Below, piece by piece: positions 18,510 to 27,011 of a DNA stretch of 64,000 nt. The position numbers were made by a program, and so were the translations under genes. Within the stretch, counting starts at the first letter, position 1. Each line of letters starts with the position of its first letter. Source of the DNA: Celerinatantimonas yamalensis (GTDB lineage: Bacteria; Pseudomonadota; Gammaproteobacteria; Enterobacterales; Celerinatantimonadaceae). The stretch is taken from the NCBI RefSeq assembly GCF_046054155.1, contig NZ_JBEQCT010000013.1:1-64000 (forward strand). Direction: 5' to 3'. A model generated the notes under the pieces. The model ran no database searches, was not told the DNA's origin, and was given only the letters and a program-made list of their open reading frames with translations.

Positions 18510-18933
18510 GAACGTTTAATATCTCAAAGACGGCTTCAGGTTCTTTGATAATATCGGCCAGCGAGTATCGGTCAAGCTCATTGTAAAATAACTGGCTGGC
18601 CTTAGCTAAGATCGATTTCATTCGGCATTGATGGGTTAAGCAACAATGCGGCGCGCTACAGTTCATCAACGAGTGGTGGGGTTCAACATCGCGAATCAAT
18701 GTACCAATATGGATTTCTTCCGCAGGACGAGCCAAGCGCATGCCACCATTTTTTCCACGTTGCGTATACAGATAACCCAATTGCCCTAAACGGTGCACCA
18801 CCTTGACCACATGGTTCCGTGAGAGTTGATATTTATCAGCAATTTCGCTAATGGTGGTTAACTGCTCAGGAGGGCGCGTCGAAACCATGATCAGCGAACG
18901 GATACAGTAATCCGTAAAAAGTGTCAGTTGCAT
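18493..18933 (-). CDS. nsrR: Nitric-oxide-sensing repressor NsrR
   Basis: An Rrf2-family winged-helix repressor with an iron-sulfur cluster that is lost on reaction with nitric oxide. I start at ATG 18933, which has AGGGGG eight bases upstream and gives 146 residues beginning MQLTLFTDY as in known NsrR. A further 17 in-frame codons upstream are not needed. Asp8 and the cluster cysteines (Cys92, Cys97 or Cys98, Cys103) are present, as is the recognition helix LSRNHVVKVVHRLG. No hmp, norVW or hcp gene lies nearby. The next promoter region to the right carries an unusual palindrome, but its sequence is not the NsrR consensus. Confidence 0.92.
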   Translation of the reverse strand: MQLTLFTDYCIRSLIMVSTRPPEQLTTISEIADKYQLSRNHVVKVVHRLGQLGYLYTQRGKNGGMRLARPAEEIHIGTLIRDVEPHHSLMNCSAPHCCLTHQCRMKSILAKASQLFYNELDRYSLADIIKEPEAVFEILNVHDEFF

Positions 18934-19132
18934 AGAACCCCCTAATGATTTGGCCCGTCGACAGCGATCAACATCGTCTGTCACACTTTTTTTAAATTAA
19001 GGTTCTGAACATAGCAGATGCATTCTGGATAAATCTGAATCTGCATCAAGTTTAAGTCGCTATTCAAAGGTATCATTTACCTTGTCTTACTGAAGAGGCC
19101 GCAACTTACAATCTGACAACATTTTGTTAAAC

Positions 19133-19181
19133 TATAATTTTGTGGAATAGATCAAATTGATAACATAAAATTTATGTTATC
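19133..19181 (+). promoter_or_regulatory. -10 box and 23-bp palindromic operator before a 47-codon ORF
   Basis: TATAAT at 19133-19138 is followed by a perfect 11-1-11 inverted repeat at 19159-19181 (left arm GATAACATAAA, one central A, right arm its exact complement). The placement just after a promoter suits a repressor that blocks transcription start. The 11-1-11 layout is that of NsrR sites, but the bases differ from the NsrR consensus, so I leave the regulator open. Confidence 0.6.
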
Positions 19182-19217
19182 GTTTATCCTCATTCCCTCT
19201 GTGATAAAGGTCTTAAA

Positions 19218-19361
19218 ATGTCTCAACAACAACGCGCTTTGCTGCCTGCCATTGATCTTTTGATGCTCCATGTTGGGCTAGACTTTATCCAAGCTTGTCA
19301 GCGAATTGGCTTATCACACCAGCAAGCAAAACAACTGCAGCGCCAGCGACAAGAACAATAA
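19218..19361 (+). CDS. Small protein of 47 residues, unknown
   Basis: An ATG preceded by AAAGG at good spacing opens 47 codons: a short polar N-terminus, a moderately hydrophobic middle (LLPAIDLLMLHVGLDFIQACQRIG) and a Gln/Arg-rich amphipathic end (HQQAKQLQRQRQEQ). I do not recognise it. The context supports it being real: promoter, 23-bp palindrome, ribosome site and ORF in sequence. The phzF-like gene starts 31 bp after it and could be in the same transcript. It could instead be a leader peptide. Confidence 0.5.
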   Translation: MSQQQRALLPAIDLLMLHVGLDFIQACQRIGLSHQQAKQLQRQRQEQ

Positions 19362-19392
19362 TGCTGATATAACACCAAAAGGATTGGTCGGA

Positions 19393-20190
19393 ATGAAATT
19401 GGATTTTTTTATCGTTGATGCTTTTACGAAGCAGCAATTCAAGGGGAATTCAGCTGCAGTTTTTCCGCTAGACAGTTGGCTAGAACCCGAACTAATGCAG
19501 GCAATTGCAACAGAAAATAACCTTTCAGAAACCGCGTTTATCAAAGCATTAACTCCAAATAAATATGAAATTCGCTGGTTTTCTCCGTTAACTGAAATCG
19601 ATTTTTGTGGACATGCTACGTTGGCAGCCTCATCTGTGATATTCAATCAGTTGGGCGGTCAAGGTGAAATTGAGTTTTTGACATCGGAGGTTGAAGTCGG
19701 TGCATTATTAGTCAATCAACTTAATGACGGGAAAATTGAAATGAATTTTCCTAATCAATGCCCCGAACCGATCGTGAATATACCTCCAGCATTACTTGCG
19801 GGCCTATCTCATCAGCCCTTGCAAGTATTAAAAAATCGCCAAGCCTACTTTGCGGTTATGTCATCAGAAGATGACGTTAGACGTCTGCATTATCAATCAG
19901 AACACCTTAAATTGTTGGCCCCATTTGATGTTGTCGTCACCGCTAAGGCGAATGAATACGATTTCATATCACGCTACTTTTGGCCTGCAAACGGTGGCGA
20001 TGAAGACCCCGTGACAGGTTCCATACATTCAGCTCTTGCTCCGTATTGGGCGAAACAGCTTTCTAAATCAAGTTTAGTTGCTTACCAAGCTTCTCAACGA
20101 GGTGGTGTTGTATTTTGTAACGTCATTAATGAGCGGGTTTTAGTATCGGGTTTTAGTGTGCTATATATGAAAGGCACCGCATACGTTTAG
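19393..20190 (+). CDS. PhzF family isomerase-like protein
   Basis: A 265-residue protein of the PhzF/YddE family, with the diaminopimelate-epimerase-like double fold. PhzF itself isomerises trans-2,3-dihydro-3-hydroxyanthranilate in phenazine synthesis. No other phenazine gene is present, so the substrate is unknown. Diagnostic stretches are FKGNSAAVF, NLSETAF (active-site Glu), WFSPLTEIDFCGHATLA and GDEDPVTGSIHSAL. I use the ATG at 19393. A longer frame from 19306 overlaps the small ORF upstream and has no family match. Confidence 0.85.
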   Translation: MKLDFFIVDAFTKQQFKGNSAAVFPLDSWLEPELMQAIATENNLSETAFIKALTPNKYEIRWFSPLTEIDFCGHATLAASSVIFNQLGGQGEIEFLTSEVEVGALLVNQLNDGKIEMNFPNQCPEPIVNIPPALLAGLSHQPLQVLKNRQAYFAVMSSEDDVRRLHYQSEHLKLLAPFDVVVTAKANEYDFISRYFWPANGGDEDPVTGSIHSALAPYWAKQLSKSSLVAYQASQRGGVVFCNVINERVLVSGFSVLYMKGTAYV

Positions 20191-20287
20191 TGGTCATTGT
20201 TGATAACAAACAGTTAAGCAACAACAAAGTACCGTTGGCGTTGAGACTTCATTGTTCATTTTAGCCAACTTTATGTTTTGCCAGTTA

Positions 20288-20378
20288 ATGAAGTCGATAA
20301 AGTGGCTTTTCTTTGAACCGTTCAGCAACTCGCTATAGAATAGCCACTTTGATCTGATGAAAAGAAAATCGACTTTAT
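20288..20378 (+). promoter_or_regulatory. Nested hairpin covering the DUF1820 start codon
   Basis: The leader contains two nested inverted repeats: AAGTCGAT (20291-20298) with ATCGACTT (20368-20375), and directly inside it AAAGTGGCT (20299-20307) with AGCCACTTT (20342-20350). The outer stem extends by a G-U and two more pairs into the ATG at 20377. Folded RNA would put the start codon in a stem and bring the purine-rich GATGAAAAGAAA into an internal loop, so translation could be gated. Confidence 0.5.
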
Positions 20379-20700
20379 GAGCACCGTATCTGTCTATCGA
20401 ATTCAGTTTGTCAGTAATGGCAAATACTATGAACTGTATGCTAAAAACGTGAGCCAAGGGAGCCTCTTCGGCTTTATTGAAGTCAGTGATTTTGTCTTTA
20501 ATAGCAATTCTACGGTCGTCGTTGACCCCAGCGAAGAAAAGCTGAAAATCGAGTTTGCCGATGTTGAAAGCTCATTTATCCCTATGCACAACGTGCTGCG
20601 AATTGATCGCGTTAGTAAACCCGGAGCAGTCAAGCTGACCGACGTTAGCGATAAAGTTCATCCATTTCCAAACGCTATTTATACGAGAAATCCCGACTGA
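20377..20700 (+). CDS. DUF1820 family protein
   Basis: A 107-residue protein that matches the DUF1820 family: YRIQFVSNGKYYELYAKNV near the start, then LFGFIEVSDFVF, VVVDPSEEKLKIEF and SFIPMHNVLRIDRV. No function has been assigned to the family. The stop and the next start share bases (TGATG), so it is coupled to a second small gene. The leader forms a striking nested hairpin around the start codon and no strong ribosome site is exposed. Confidence 0.85.
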   Translation: MSTVSVYRIQFVSNGKYYELYAKNVSQGSLFGFIEVSDFVFNSNSTVVVDPSEEKLKIEFADVESSFIPMHNVLRIDRVSKPGAVKLTDVSDKVHPFPNAIYTRNPD

Positions 20701-21017
20701 TGGAATCTGTTGATTGGGACAAGCTGGCTTGGCTATTTGGTTGCAAGGAAAAACTGCAATTTTGGCTCGATGAGTTAATCACACAAGCTCCGCAAGAGCT
20801 TGATTTGCTCACCAAAGCCCACGTAGATGAGCAGCTTAAAGTACAAGTAGTTGCTTTGTTTAGTGGCATTGCCAGCTTGCTCCATGATCCCTTGCTGACC
20901 GGCGCCTGTGAAAACTTAGCGAAGGCGTCACCAGGCGAGTATCAAGACAAGCTTTCCAACGTCGCAGAGTATTACCAATCGTTACTGATACAAGTGCGCC
21001 ATTATCGCGACCATTAA
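20700..21017 (+). CDS. Small helical protein coupled to DUF1820, unknown
   Basis: A 105-residue acidic protein with no cysteine motif or membrane segment except ordinary helices. I do not recognise the family. The middle (VALFSGIASLLHDPLLTGACENLAK) can be laid over an Hpt four-helix-bundle motif, but the phosphoryl-accepting His and following Lys would be Ala and Ser. If the likeness is real it would be a non-phosphorylated relative. The start overlaps the DUF1820 stop by one base, so the pair is probably made in fixed ratio and may form a complex. Confidence 0.65.
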   Translation: MESVDWDKLAWLFGCKEKLQFWLDELITQAPQELDLLTKAHVDEQLKVQVVALFSGIASLLHDPLLTGACENLAKASPGEYQDKLSNVAEYYQSLLIQVRHYRDH

Positions 21018-21133
21018 TCCAAGATAGCGTGTTTCTTCGCATTATGTGGGTTATGATCAAAGCATCCAGAGACTGGATAAACGAAACAGGTTCATCAATC
21101 CGTGTCTCAACACAGCCGGAGTAATCTTTATTA

Positions 21134-22066
21134 ATGCAGAGCCTTGCGTTACCTGCACCCTTTAGCCACGCAGACTATGTCACAGGGGCGTGTGGACGCC
21201 AAATATTTTATTGTCATACGCCATTAGATGATAGCAACCGCACGTTAGTGCTGATCGCCGTTGGCCGCAATGAAACAGGTTTAAAATATACCGATTTTGC
21301 ACATCTACTGGCCTCGTATGGATGTGCCGTTGTGGTGTGTGATCATCGCGGGCAAGGTTTTTCAGAACGCCTTAATAGTGACCCCATGTTGGGCGATGTT
21401 GAAAAGTTTCAGTTTTATATAGATGATCTCAAAGCGCTCTATCAGCATTGCCAACTAGGGCGTTTTTCACAACGTTATCTGCTAGGACATTCGATGGGCG
21501 GCGCCATCACAGCTCTATATGCGGCACGTTACCCAGATGATTTTCAAAAGTTAGCACTGCTCAGTCCGATGTTTGCGATACACCTTGGCAAATCGCCTCT
21601 TTGGCAAGTCCGTTGGCAAATAAGAGTGATGCGAACCCGCGATAAGCTGCGCAAACAGAACCACTATGCACCAGGGCAAAGACCATTCCGCTGGCCGCCA
21701 TTTACACAAAATATCATCACCCACAGTCAATCACGTTATCAAGCGCTGAGCCATCTCTTTGAGTCTTATCCTAAATTAGGTATCGGGGGGCCGAGCAATC
21801 GCTGGCTGAATGAAAGTTTTCAGGCCATGGCGGCAATTGCCCGTTTACCAAAGCTGCCATTAGCCATGTTGCTTCTGAGCGCCAAAGAGGATTGTATTGT
21901 CGATAATCGCGCACAAACCCACTTTGTTGAGCACCAGCGTCAACAAGGGGCGGATATAAGTCATCATGTCATAAGCGGCGCTTATCATGAACTGCTCCAA
22001 GAACAAGAACCCATACGTCAACACTGTATTGAGCTGATCACTGATTTTTTTATCGATAATAAATAA
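21134..22066 (+). CDS. pldB: Lysophospholipase L2
   Basis: A 310-residue alpha/beta-hydrolase that cleaves lysophospholipids at the inner membrane. The nucleophile elbow GHSMGG places Ser120, and Asp and His completing the triad are expected in KEDCIVDN and GAYHELLQ near the end. DHRGQGFSER is the usual lysophospholipase stretch. It is followed by yigL exactly as in E. coli. A weak stem (ACACA/TGTGT) and eight T at about 22096-22120 may end its transcript before yigL. Confidence 0.92.
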   Translation: MQSLALPAPFSHADYVTGACGRQIFYCHTPLDDSNRTLVLIAVGRNETGLKYTDFAHLLASYGCAVVVCDHRGQGFSERLNSDPMLGDVEKFQFYIDDLKALYQHCQLGRFSQRYLLGHSMGGAITALYAARYPDDFQKLALLSPMFAIHLGKSPLWQVRWQIRVMRTRDKLRKQNHYAPGQRPFRWPPFTQNIITHSQSRYQALSHLFESYPKLGIGGPSNRWLNESFQAMAAIARLPKLPLAMLLLSAKEDCIVDNRAQTHFVEHQRQQGADISHHVISGAYHELLQEQEPIRQHCIELITDFFIDNK

Positions 22067-22095
22067 TCTAACATTGCCGATATATTCAACACATT

Positions 22096-22120
22096 GACAC
22101 AAGCTCTGTGTACTTTTTTT
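22096..22120 (+). terminator. Possible weak terminator between pldB and yigL
   Basis: A 5-bp stem, ACACA-agctc-TGTGT, is followed two bases later by eight T residues. The stem is short and has only two G-C pairs, so readthrough into yigL is likely. Confidence 0.35.
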
Positions 22121-22157
22121 TAGTATTATATGAGAAACAGTATAAAGGATGTGACCG

Positions 22158-22982
22158 ATGTACCGACTGATAGCTTCCGATCTCGATGGCACGTTACTCA
22201 ACCGTAACCACCAAGTTTCGCCGACAACCATAGAACTTTTCGAACGCTTACATAACCAACAGATCAACTTCCTCATCGCTACGGGTCGTCATTATCAAGA
22301 TGCTAGCCAAATAGCCAAGCAGTTTAGCTTTCCAATGTACTTGATTACTTCCAATGGCGCGCGAGTTCACAGCCCAAATGGGGAAAAAATAGTCCAGCAT
22401 GACGTCCCAGAAACTGCTGTGGATGATATTTTACGACTGACGCAAGGTTGCACATTTTATCGGAACCTCTATCACGATGATCATTGGTTCGTCGAGGCAG
22501 ACAATGATCACGTCCTGAGCTACACTCACGTATCAGGGTTTAGTTATACCCACACTGATTTTTCCGAAGTCACCCGTGAAGGAATCAGTAAAATGCTATT
22601 TATTGGCGATTCTGACGAGCTCAATGTGTTAGCGCGGGTATTGCTTGAACGTTATGGACAATCCCTTAGCATTACCTTTTCGCTCCCCACCTGTTTAGAA
22701 ATTATGGGTCCCAATGTGCACAAAGGCAGTGCCTTGCAAGCCGTATTAGAGCGCCTTGTACTCACTCGTGATCAAGTGATCGCCTTTGGTGACGGCCTCA
22801 ATGATAAAGAGATGTTAGAGCTTGCAGGGACTGGTGTGGTGATGGCAAATGCCGATCAGCGCCTGAAGTCCTTGCTGCCCGACCATCCTCAAACCCTCAA
22901 TCATGACCGTGATGGCGTAGCCGCTTATTTAGCTAAAATCGACTTTAGCGCAAAACCACACGACGTACTCACCAACACGTAG
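22158..22982 (+). CDS. yigL: HAD phosphatase YigL
   Basis: A 274-residue Cof-type haloacid-dehalogenase phosphatase. In E. coli YigL acts on pyridoxal phosphate and sugar phosphates. The motifs are DLDGTLL (Asp8 nucleophile, Asp10), TGRH near 41, the Lys in the VHKGSAL stretch, and GDGLNDKEML near 215. The C2-type cap lies between about residues 80 and 190. It is the downstream neighbour of pldB as in E. coli, which supports the yigL assignment over other Cof paralogues. AAAGGATGTG precedes the start. Confidence 0.9.
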   Translation: MYRLIASDLDGTLLNRNHQVSPTTIELFERLHNQQINFLIATGRHYQDASQIAKQFSFPMYLITSNGARVHSPNGEKIVQHDVPETAVDDILRLTQGCTFYRNLYHDDHWFVEADNDHVLSYTHVSGFSYTHTDFSEVTREGISKMLFIGDSDELNVLARVLLERYGQSLSITFSLPTCLEIMGPNVHKGSALQAVLERLVLTRDQVIAFGDGLNDKEMLELAGTGVVMANADQRLKSLLPDHPQTLNHDRDGVAAYLAKIDFSAKPHDVLTNT

Positions 22983-23350
22983 TTACTAATTCTATGTATC
23001 AGGTGTTGATGTGTTGAGATTATATTTTGTTCATTTTGACAAGGTTGCTGGCAAAGCGAAAAACGAGATAGCGTAACTCGATATGTGTAACAAAAGACCA
23101 AGCTTAGAAGATCAGATCAACCTGGCATATGCACGATTACCAAGCATCATTGTAGTGAGTCGCAATGCGCACTATGCCAAGGGCTTGCAGCATTCGCTGA
23201 GCTCGCGATCATTAAATAGACCGTGTCATTTGTGAATCCATTTGATAAAACTATCTTGATAGAACATCAATAGAAAAACCAGTGCACGCGAAGCTGGTAG
23301 CCACACAAATATCCAACACGATTCATATAGGTAAATTCAAGGAACTTAGT
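22983..23350 (+). other. Gene-poor gap upstream of thiM
   Basis: No convincing gene. I searched for a TPP riboswitch (thi box), expected before a thiamin salvage gene, and did not see its conserved core. A 50-codon frame at 23083-23235 lacks a ribosome site. The last 20 bases hold the thiM ribosome site AAGGAACTTAGT. Confidence 0.5.
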
Positions 23351-24163
23351 ATGCTCTTCCACTGCGAGGATTTAATTGAAAATATACGCCAAGTGCGTGA
23401 GCACAATCCCCTGATCATCAACCTAACCAACGATGTGGTCACCAATGTCAGTGCCAATATGCTACTGGCTTGCGGGGCATCACCGATCATGGCCCATAGC
23501 CGCCGTGAGCTTGATGAACTGATTGCCCAAGCCCAAGCCGTCGTGATCAATATTGGTACCCTAGATGAAATACGCGTAGCGCGCATGCAAATGGCTATCG
23601 ATGCGGCTAATCGCTATCAAAAACTAGTGGTGCTCGATCCGGTCGGTTGCGGAGCAAGCCAGTATCGCACTCAAACTGCGCAACATTTTGTTGAATGCAC
23701 TGATCATCTGGTGATTCGCGCCAATGCCTCTGAGCTGCTGGCGCTGGCAGATCGACCCCGTCAAGGCCAAGGCGTTGACAGCGGTGATGACAGCACAGCG
23801 GCCATTGCCGCGGCAAAATTCTTGCAGCAACAATGGCCACACAAACCGTTATTGGAAATATCCATCTCTGGTGCTTGCGATCAGCTTATTTTGCGCGATC
23901 AACACTACCAAATCACCAACGGCCATCCGATGATGACACACATTACCGGCACGGGTTGCAGTTTGAGCGCACTCACTGCGGCATATCGAAGCACCCATCC
24001 AGCAGGGCTATTAACCAGCGCCGCGGTCATGAGTATTGCCGGTGAAATAGCAGCGTCGCAGGTGCAAGGCCCAGCGGCTTTACAGCAACTGTTAATTGAT
24101 ACTATCTATCAGCTCAGCGCTGAGCAAATGCACCAGCATCTTAACTTAGAATGGGTGTCTTAG
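23351..24163 (+). CDS. thiM: Hydroxyethylthiazole kinase
   Basis: A ribokinase-fold enzyme that phosphorylates 4-methyl-5-(2-hydroxyethyl)thiazole for thiamin salvage. I use ATG 23351, preceded by AAGGA, giving 270 residues. Family stretches include NPLIINLTNDVVTN, NIGTL, VVLDPVGCGAS, IRANASEL and the HITGTGCSLSAL anion hole with the catalytic Cys/Gly region. No thiD or thiE is next to it. Its 3' end overlaps the convergent ugpC by 23 bp. Confidence 0.93.
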   Translation: MLFHCEDLIENIRQVREHNPLIINLTNDVVTNVSANMLLACGASPIMAHSRRELDELIAQAQAVVINIGTLDEIRVARMQMAIDAANRYQKLVVLDPVGCGASQYRTQTAQHFVECTDHLVIRANASELLALADRPRQGQGVDSGDDSTAAIAAAKFLQQQWPHKPLLEISISGACDQLILRDQHYQITNGHPMMTHITGTGCSLSALTAAYRSTHPAGLLTSAAVMSIAGEIAASQVQGPAALQQLLIDTIYQLSAEQMHQHLNLEWVS

Positions 24164-25235
24164 CCTTGGGGCGTAATCGTTTACCCTCTACATTAAATAA
24201 GCGCCGCACATTATTTGGCCAAGAAACATATAGCTGTGCACCCTCAGCATACTGTCGATGGCCACTTAGGCGCAGTACCACTTGCTGCTTGCTGCCCGCA
24301 AGATGCGTATATACCAACGTATCGGCTCCTAGTGGCTCAGTCAGAAGCACATCTAACTCAATCCCCTCACCATGGCCTTTAAGTTCAATGTGCTCTGGGC
24401 GGATACCTAATTGCTGTGGACCAAACAGCTGCCAGTAATCTTCATCAATCGACAAAGTCTGGCCACCAGGCAGATGCATCACCCCTTTTTCGACTTCAAT
24501 GGGAATAATATTCATCGCTGGTGAGCCAATAAATGTTGCCACAAACACGCTAGCTGGATCTTCATATACGTCGATCGGTGTGCCCACTTGCTCAACATGG
24601 CCGGCATTGAGAACAACTAAGCGATCCGCTAAGGTCATAGCTTCCACCTGATCATGGGTCACATAAACCGACGTAGTGTGAAACTGACGCTGTAAGCGAC
24701 GGATTTCTAAGCGCATATGCACTCGTAGCTTGGCATCTAAATTGGACAACGGTTCATCAAAGAGGAACACTTTGGGCTGGCGAACAATCGCTCGCCCCAT
24801 CGCTACTCGTTGACGCTGCCCACCCGATAGTTCGCGTGGGGTGCGCTCTAGTAGATGATCCAGTTCTAATAACTGAGCCGCCTCTTCAACTTTCTCGCGA
24901 ATCATATCTTTAGGTACTTTGCGGTTTTTCAATCCATAAGCCATGTTGTTAAAAACGGTCATATGCGGATAGAGCGCATAGTTTTGAAATACCATCGCAA
25001 TATCCCGCTCGCCAGGTTCCATCTCATTGACTCGCTTTTCATCAATGTTTAGATCACCACTGCTGATCGTCTCCAACCCTGCCAACATACGCAGTAAGGT
25101 CGATTTTCCGCAACCACTCGGGCCGACCAACACGATCATTTCACCATCTTTGATGGCCATGTTGATCCCTTTGATGGCTTGATATCCGTTAGGATAAGTT
25201 TTAGTTAATTGTTTTAATGTTAACGTCGCCATCAA
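24141..25235 (-). CDS. ugpC: sn-Glycerol-3-phosphate ABC transporter ATPase
   Basis: The ATPase that energises import of glycerol-3-phosphate and its diesters. It is 364 residues, with Walker A GPSGCGKST (38-46), a Q-loop, the LSGGQRQRVAMGRA signature and Walker B VFLFDEPLSNLDA, then a C-terminal OB/TOBE regulatory region from about 240, as in MalK. It is the last gene of ugpBAEC and begins the base after the ugpE stop. The E. coli order ugpBAECQ is kept except that ugpQ here is divergent at the other end. The 3' end overlaps thiM. Confidence 0.94.
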   Translation of the reverse strand: MMATLTLKQLTKTYPNGYQAIKGINMAIKDGEMIVLVGPSGCGKSTLLRMLAGLETISSGDLNIDEKRVNEMEPGERDIAMVFQNYALYPHMTVFNNMAYGLKNRKVPKDMIREKVEEAAQLLELDHLLERTPRELSGGQRQRVAMGRAIVRQPKVFLFDEPLSNLDAKLRVHMRLEIRRLQRQFHTTSVYVTHDQVEAMTLADRLVVLNAGHVEQVGTPIDVYEDPASVFVATFIGSPAMNIIPIEVEKGVMHLPGGQTLSIDEDYWQLFGPQQLGIRPEHIELKGHGEGIELDVLLTEPLGADTLVYTHLAGSKQQVVLRLSGHRQYAEGAQLYVSWPNNVRRLFNVEGKRLRPKAKTPILS

Positions 25236-26081
25236 TTATTTCTCCGACTCGACTAAGCCTTTGACAAAAAAGCGCTGCATGACAATAACCACAAATACTG
25301 GCGGCAGCATCGCCAAAATAGTGGTGGCCATCACTTGATTCCACATCACCTCACCTTCAGGGACCGATATCAAATGCTTAATCGCCACAACGATGGTGGT
25401 AAAACGCGCATCCGTGGTGATCATCAACGGCCACAGATACTGATTCCAACCATAAATAAAAGTGATCACAAATAATGCTGCAATATTAGTGCGAGACAGT
25501 GGCAATAAAATGTCCCAGAAAAATTTGATCGGCCCTGCGCCATCTATTCGAGCCGCTTCCACCAGCTCACCAGGCACCGTCAAAAAGAACTGTCGAAATA
25601 AAAACGTCGCGGTGGCGCTAGCAATCAGCGGAATAATCAACCCTTGCATCGAATTTAACATATGTAGATCAGCAACCACTTGAAAGGTCGGCATAATACG
25701 CACTTCAACGGGCAGCATCAGCGTCATAAAAATCAGCCAGAAGGCAACCATCCGGCCGCGAAAACGGAAAAACACCACAGCATACGCCGACAAGATTGAG
25801 ATAGTGATTTTGCCAACGGTGATCCCAAGGGCCATCAACGTAGAGTTGAGTAACATTCGCCCCACGCTTATCCCACCTGTAGCGGCAGATCCATCAAACA
25901 GTTGGGCAAAAACTTTGAGCCCTTCATGACCAAACCAAAGTGGAGTAACACTGGACATAAATGAGTGGTTATCATGCGTGGCCACAACCAACGCAATCCA
26001 CACTGGAAAGACCACTACCAGCACCCCGATAATCAAACTCAAGTGGCCGATTATTGTTGAATAAGATTTACGTTCAACCAT
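25236..26081 (-). CDS. ugpE: sn-Glycerol-3-phosphate ABC transporter permease UgpE
   Basis: An inner-membrane permease of the MalG type, 281 residues, with six predicted helices and the EAA loop (VEAARIDGAGPIKFFWDILLP) that contacts UgpC. It overlaps ugpA by one base at its start, pointing to tight co-translation. Substrate assignment rests on the complete ugpBAEC order and the Pho boxes before ugpB. Confidence 0.93.
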   Translation of the reverse strand: MVERKSYSTIIGHLSLIIGVLVVVFPVWIALVVATHDNHSFMSSVTPLWFGHEGLKVFAQLFDGSAATGGISVGRMLLNSTLMALGITVGKITISILSAYAVVFFRFRGRMVAFWLIFMTLMLPVEVRIMPTFQVVADLHMLNSMQGLIIPLIASATATFLFRQFFLTVPGELVEAARIDGAGPIKFFWDILLPLSRTNIAALFVITFIYGWNQYLWPLMITTDARFTTIVVAIKHLISVPEGEVMWNQVMATTILAMLPPVFVVIVMQRFFVKGLVESEK

Positions 26082-26968
26082 TAGTAGGCCACCTTTTTCT
26101 CAACATATTTAAACTGCAAGACAGTTAATCCTGCGACGAGCAGCATCAAGATCACCGATTGCGCCGCTGACGAGCCTATATTCAACCCGATGTAGCCATC
26201 TGCAAACACTTTATAGACTAATGTATCGGTAGAATTGCCAGGGCCGCCTTGGGTCATGGCATCAATTAAGCCAAAAGTATCAAAAAAGGCATAGACCAAA
26301 TTCATGACCAATAAAAAGAAACTAGTGGGTGACAATAAGGGAAAGATAATGTTCCAAAACCGTCGAGTTGGCCCAGCACCATCAATAGCCGCCGCTTCAA
26401 TGAGCGAACGAGGAATGGATTGCAAACCGGCTAAAAAGAATAAAAAGTTATAACTAATTTGCTTCCACGTTGCTGCTATCACCACCATCCACATTGCGTC
26501 ACTGCCATTCGTATGCGGGTTCCAATCAATGCCAATGCTATTGAGAAAATGACCGAGGATGCCCACATGGGGTTTGAGCAAAAACAACCACATCACCCCA
26601 GCAACGACCGGCGCAATGGCATAAGGCCAGATCAATAAGGTCTGATACCAATATTTCCCGCGAATGACTTTATCAGCCTGACACGCTAAATACAGTGCCA
26701 CAGCTAACGCTAATAAAGACACTGCAAAGCTAAATTCCAGCGTGGTAATCATCGATTGATAGTAAAGCGGGTCAGTAAACAAGTTGATAAAGTTTTTCCA
26801 ACCAACAAAAACCGTTGTAATCCCAAACGCATCTTGCATCTGGGTCGACTGATACATCGCTTGCGCCGCTGGCCAGATGAAGAAAATCCAAGTAATCAAT
26901 AATTGCGGTGTCAGCAACAAAGCCGGGAATACCCAGCCTTTAAAATAAACGCTTTTACTTTGAGCCAT
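26081..26968 (-). CDS. ugpA: sn-Glycerol-3-phosphate ABC transporter permease UgpA
   Basis: An inner-membrane permease of the MalF type. I start it at ATG 26968 (MAQSKSVYFKGWVFP), which aligns with the usual UgpA N-terminus and gives 295 residues. An upstream in-frame ATG at 26992 has a poorer match. Six helices are predicted, and the EAA loop (IEAAAIDGAGPTRRFWNIIFP) is near residue 200. It sits 43 bp after ugpB in the operon and its end overlaps ugpE. Confidence 0.92.
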   Translation of the reverse strand: MAQSKSVYFKGWVFPALLLTPQLLITWIFFIWPAAQAMYQSTQMQDAFGITTVFVGWKNFINLFTDPLYYQSMITTLEFSFAVSLLALAVALYLACQADKVIRGKYWYQTLLIWPYAIAPVVAGVMWLFLLKPHVGILGHFLNSIGIDWNPHTNGSDAMWMVVIAATWKQISYNFLFFLAGLQSIPRSLIEAAAIDGAGPTRRFWNIIFPLLSPTSFFLLVMNLVYAFFDTFGLIDAMTQGGPGNSTDTLVYKVFADGYIGLNIGSSAAQSVILMLLVAGLTVLQFKYVEKKVAY

Positions 26969-27011
26969 AATACAACCTAGAGAGCCCAGCATAAGCGGGG
27001 CTCATTGAACA

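Noticed and set aside
19159..19181. Calling the 23-bp palindrome an NsrR site
   Set aside because: The 11-1-11 spacing fits NsrR but the bases do not: around the centre it has AAA-n-TTT where NsrR sites have TTT-n-AAA.
23083..23235. 50-codon frame upstream of thiM
   Set aside because: It lacks a ribosome site and promoter and has no recognisable features; the gap is better described as non-coding.
22983..23350. Thiamin pyrophosphate riboswitch before thiM
   Set aside because: An 'acctggc' string recalls part of the thi box, but the other conserved blocks are missing.
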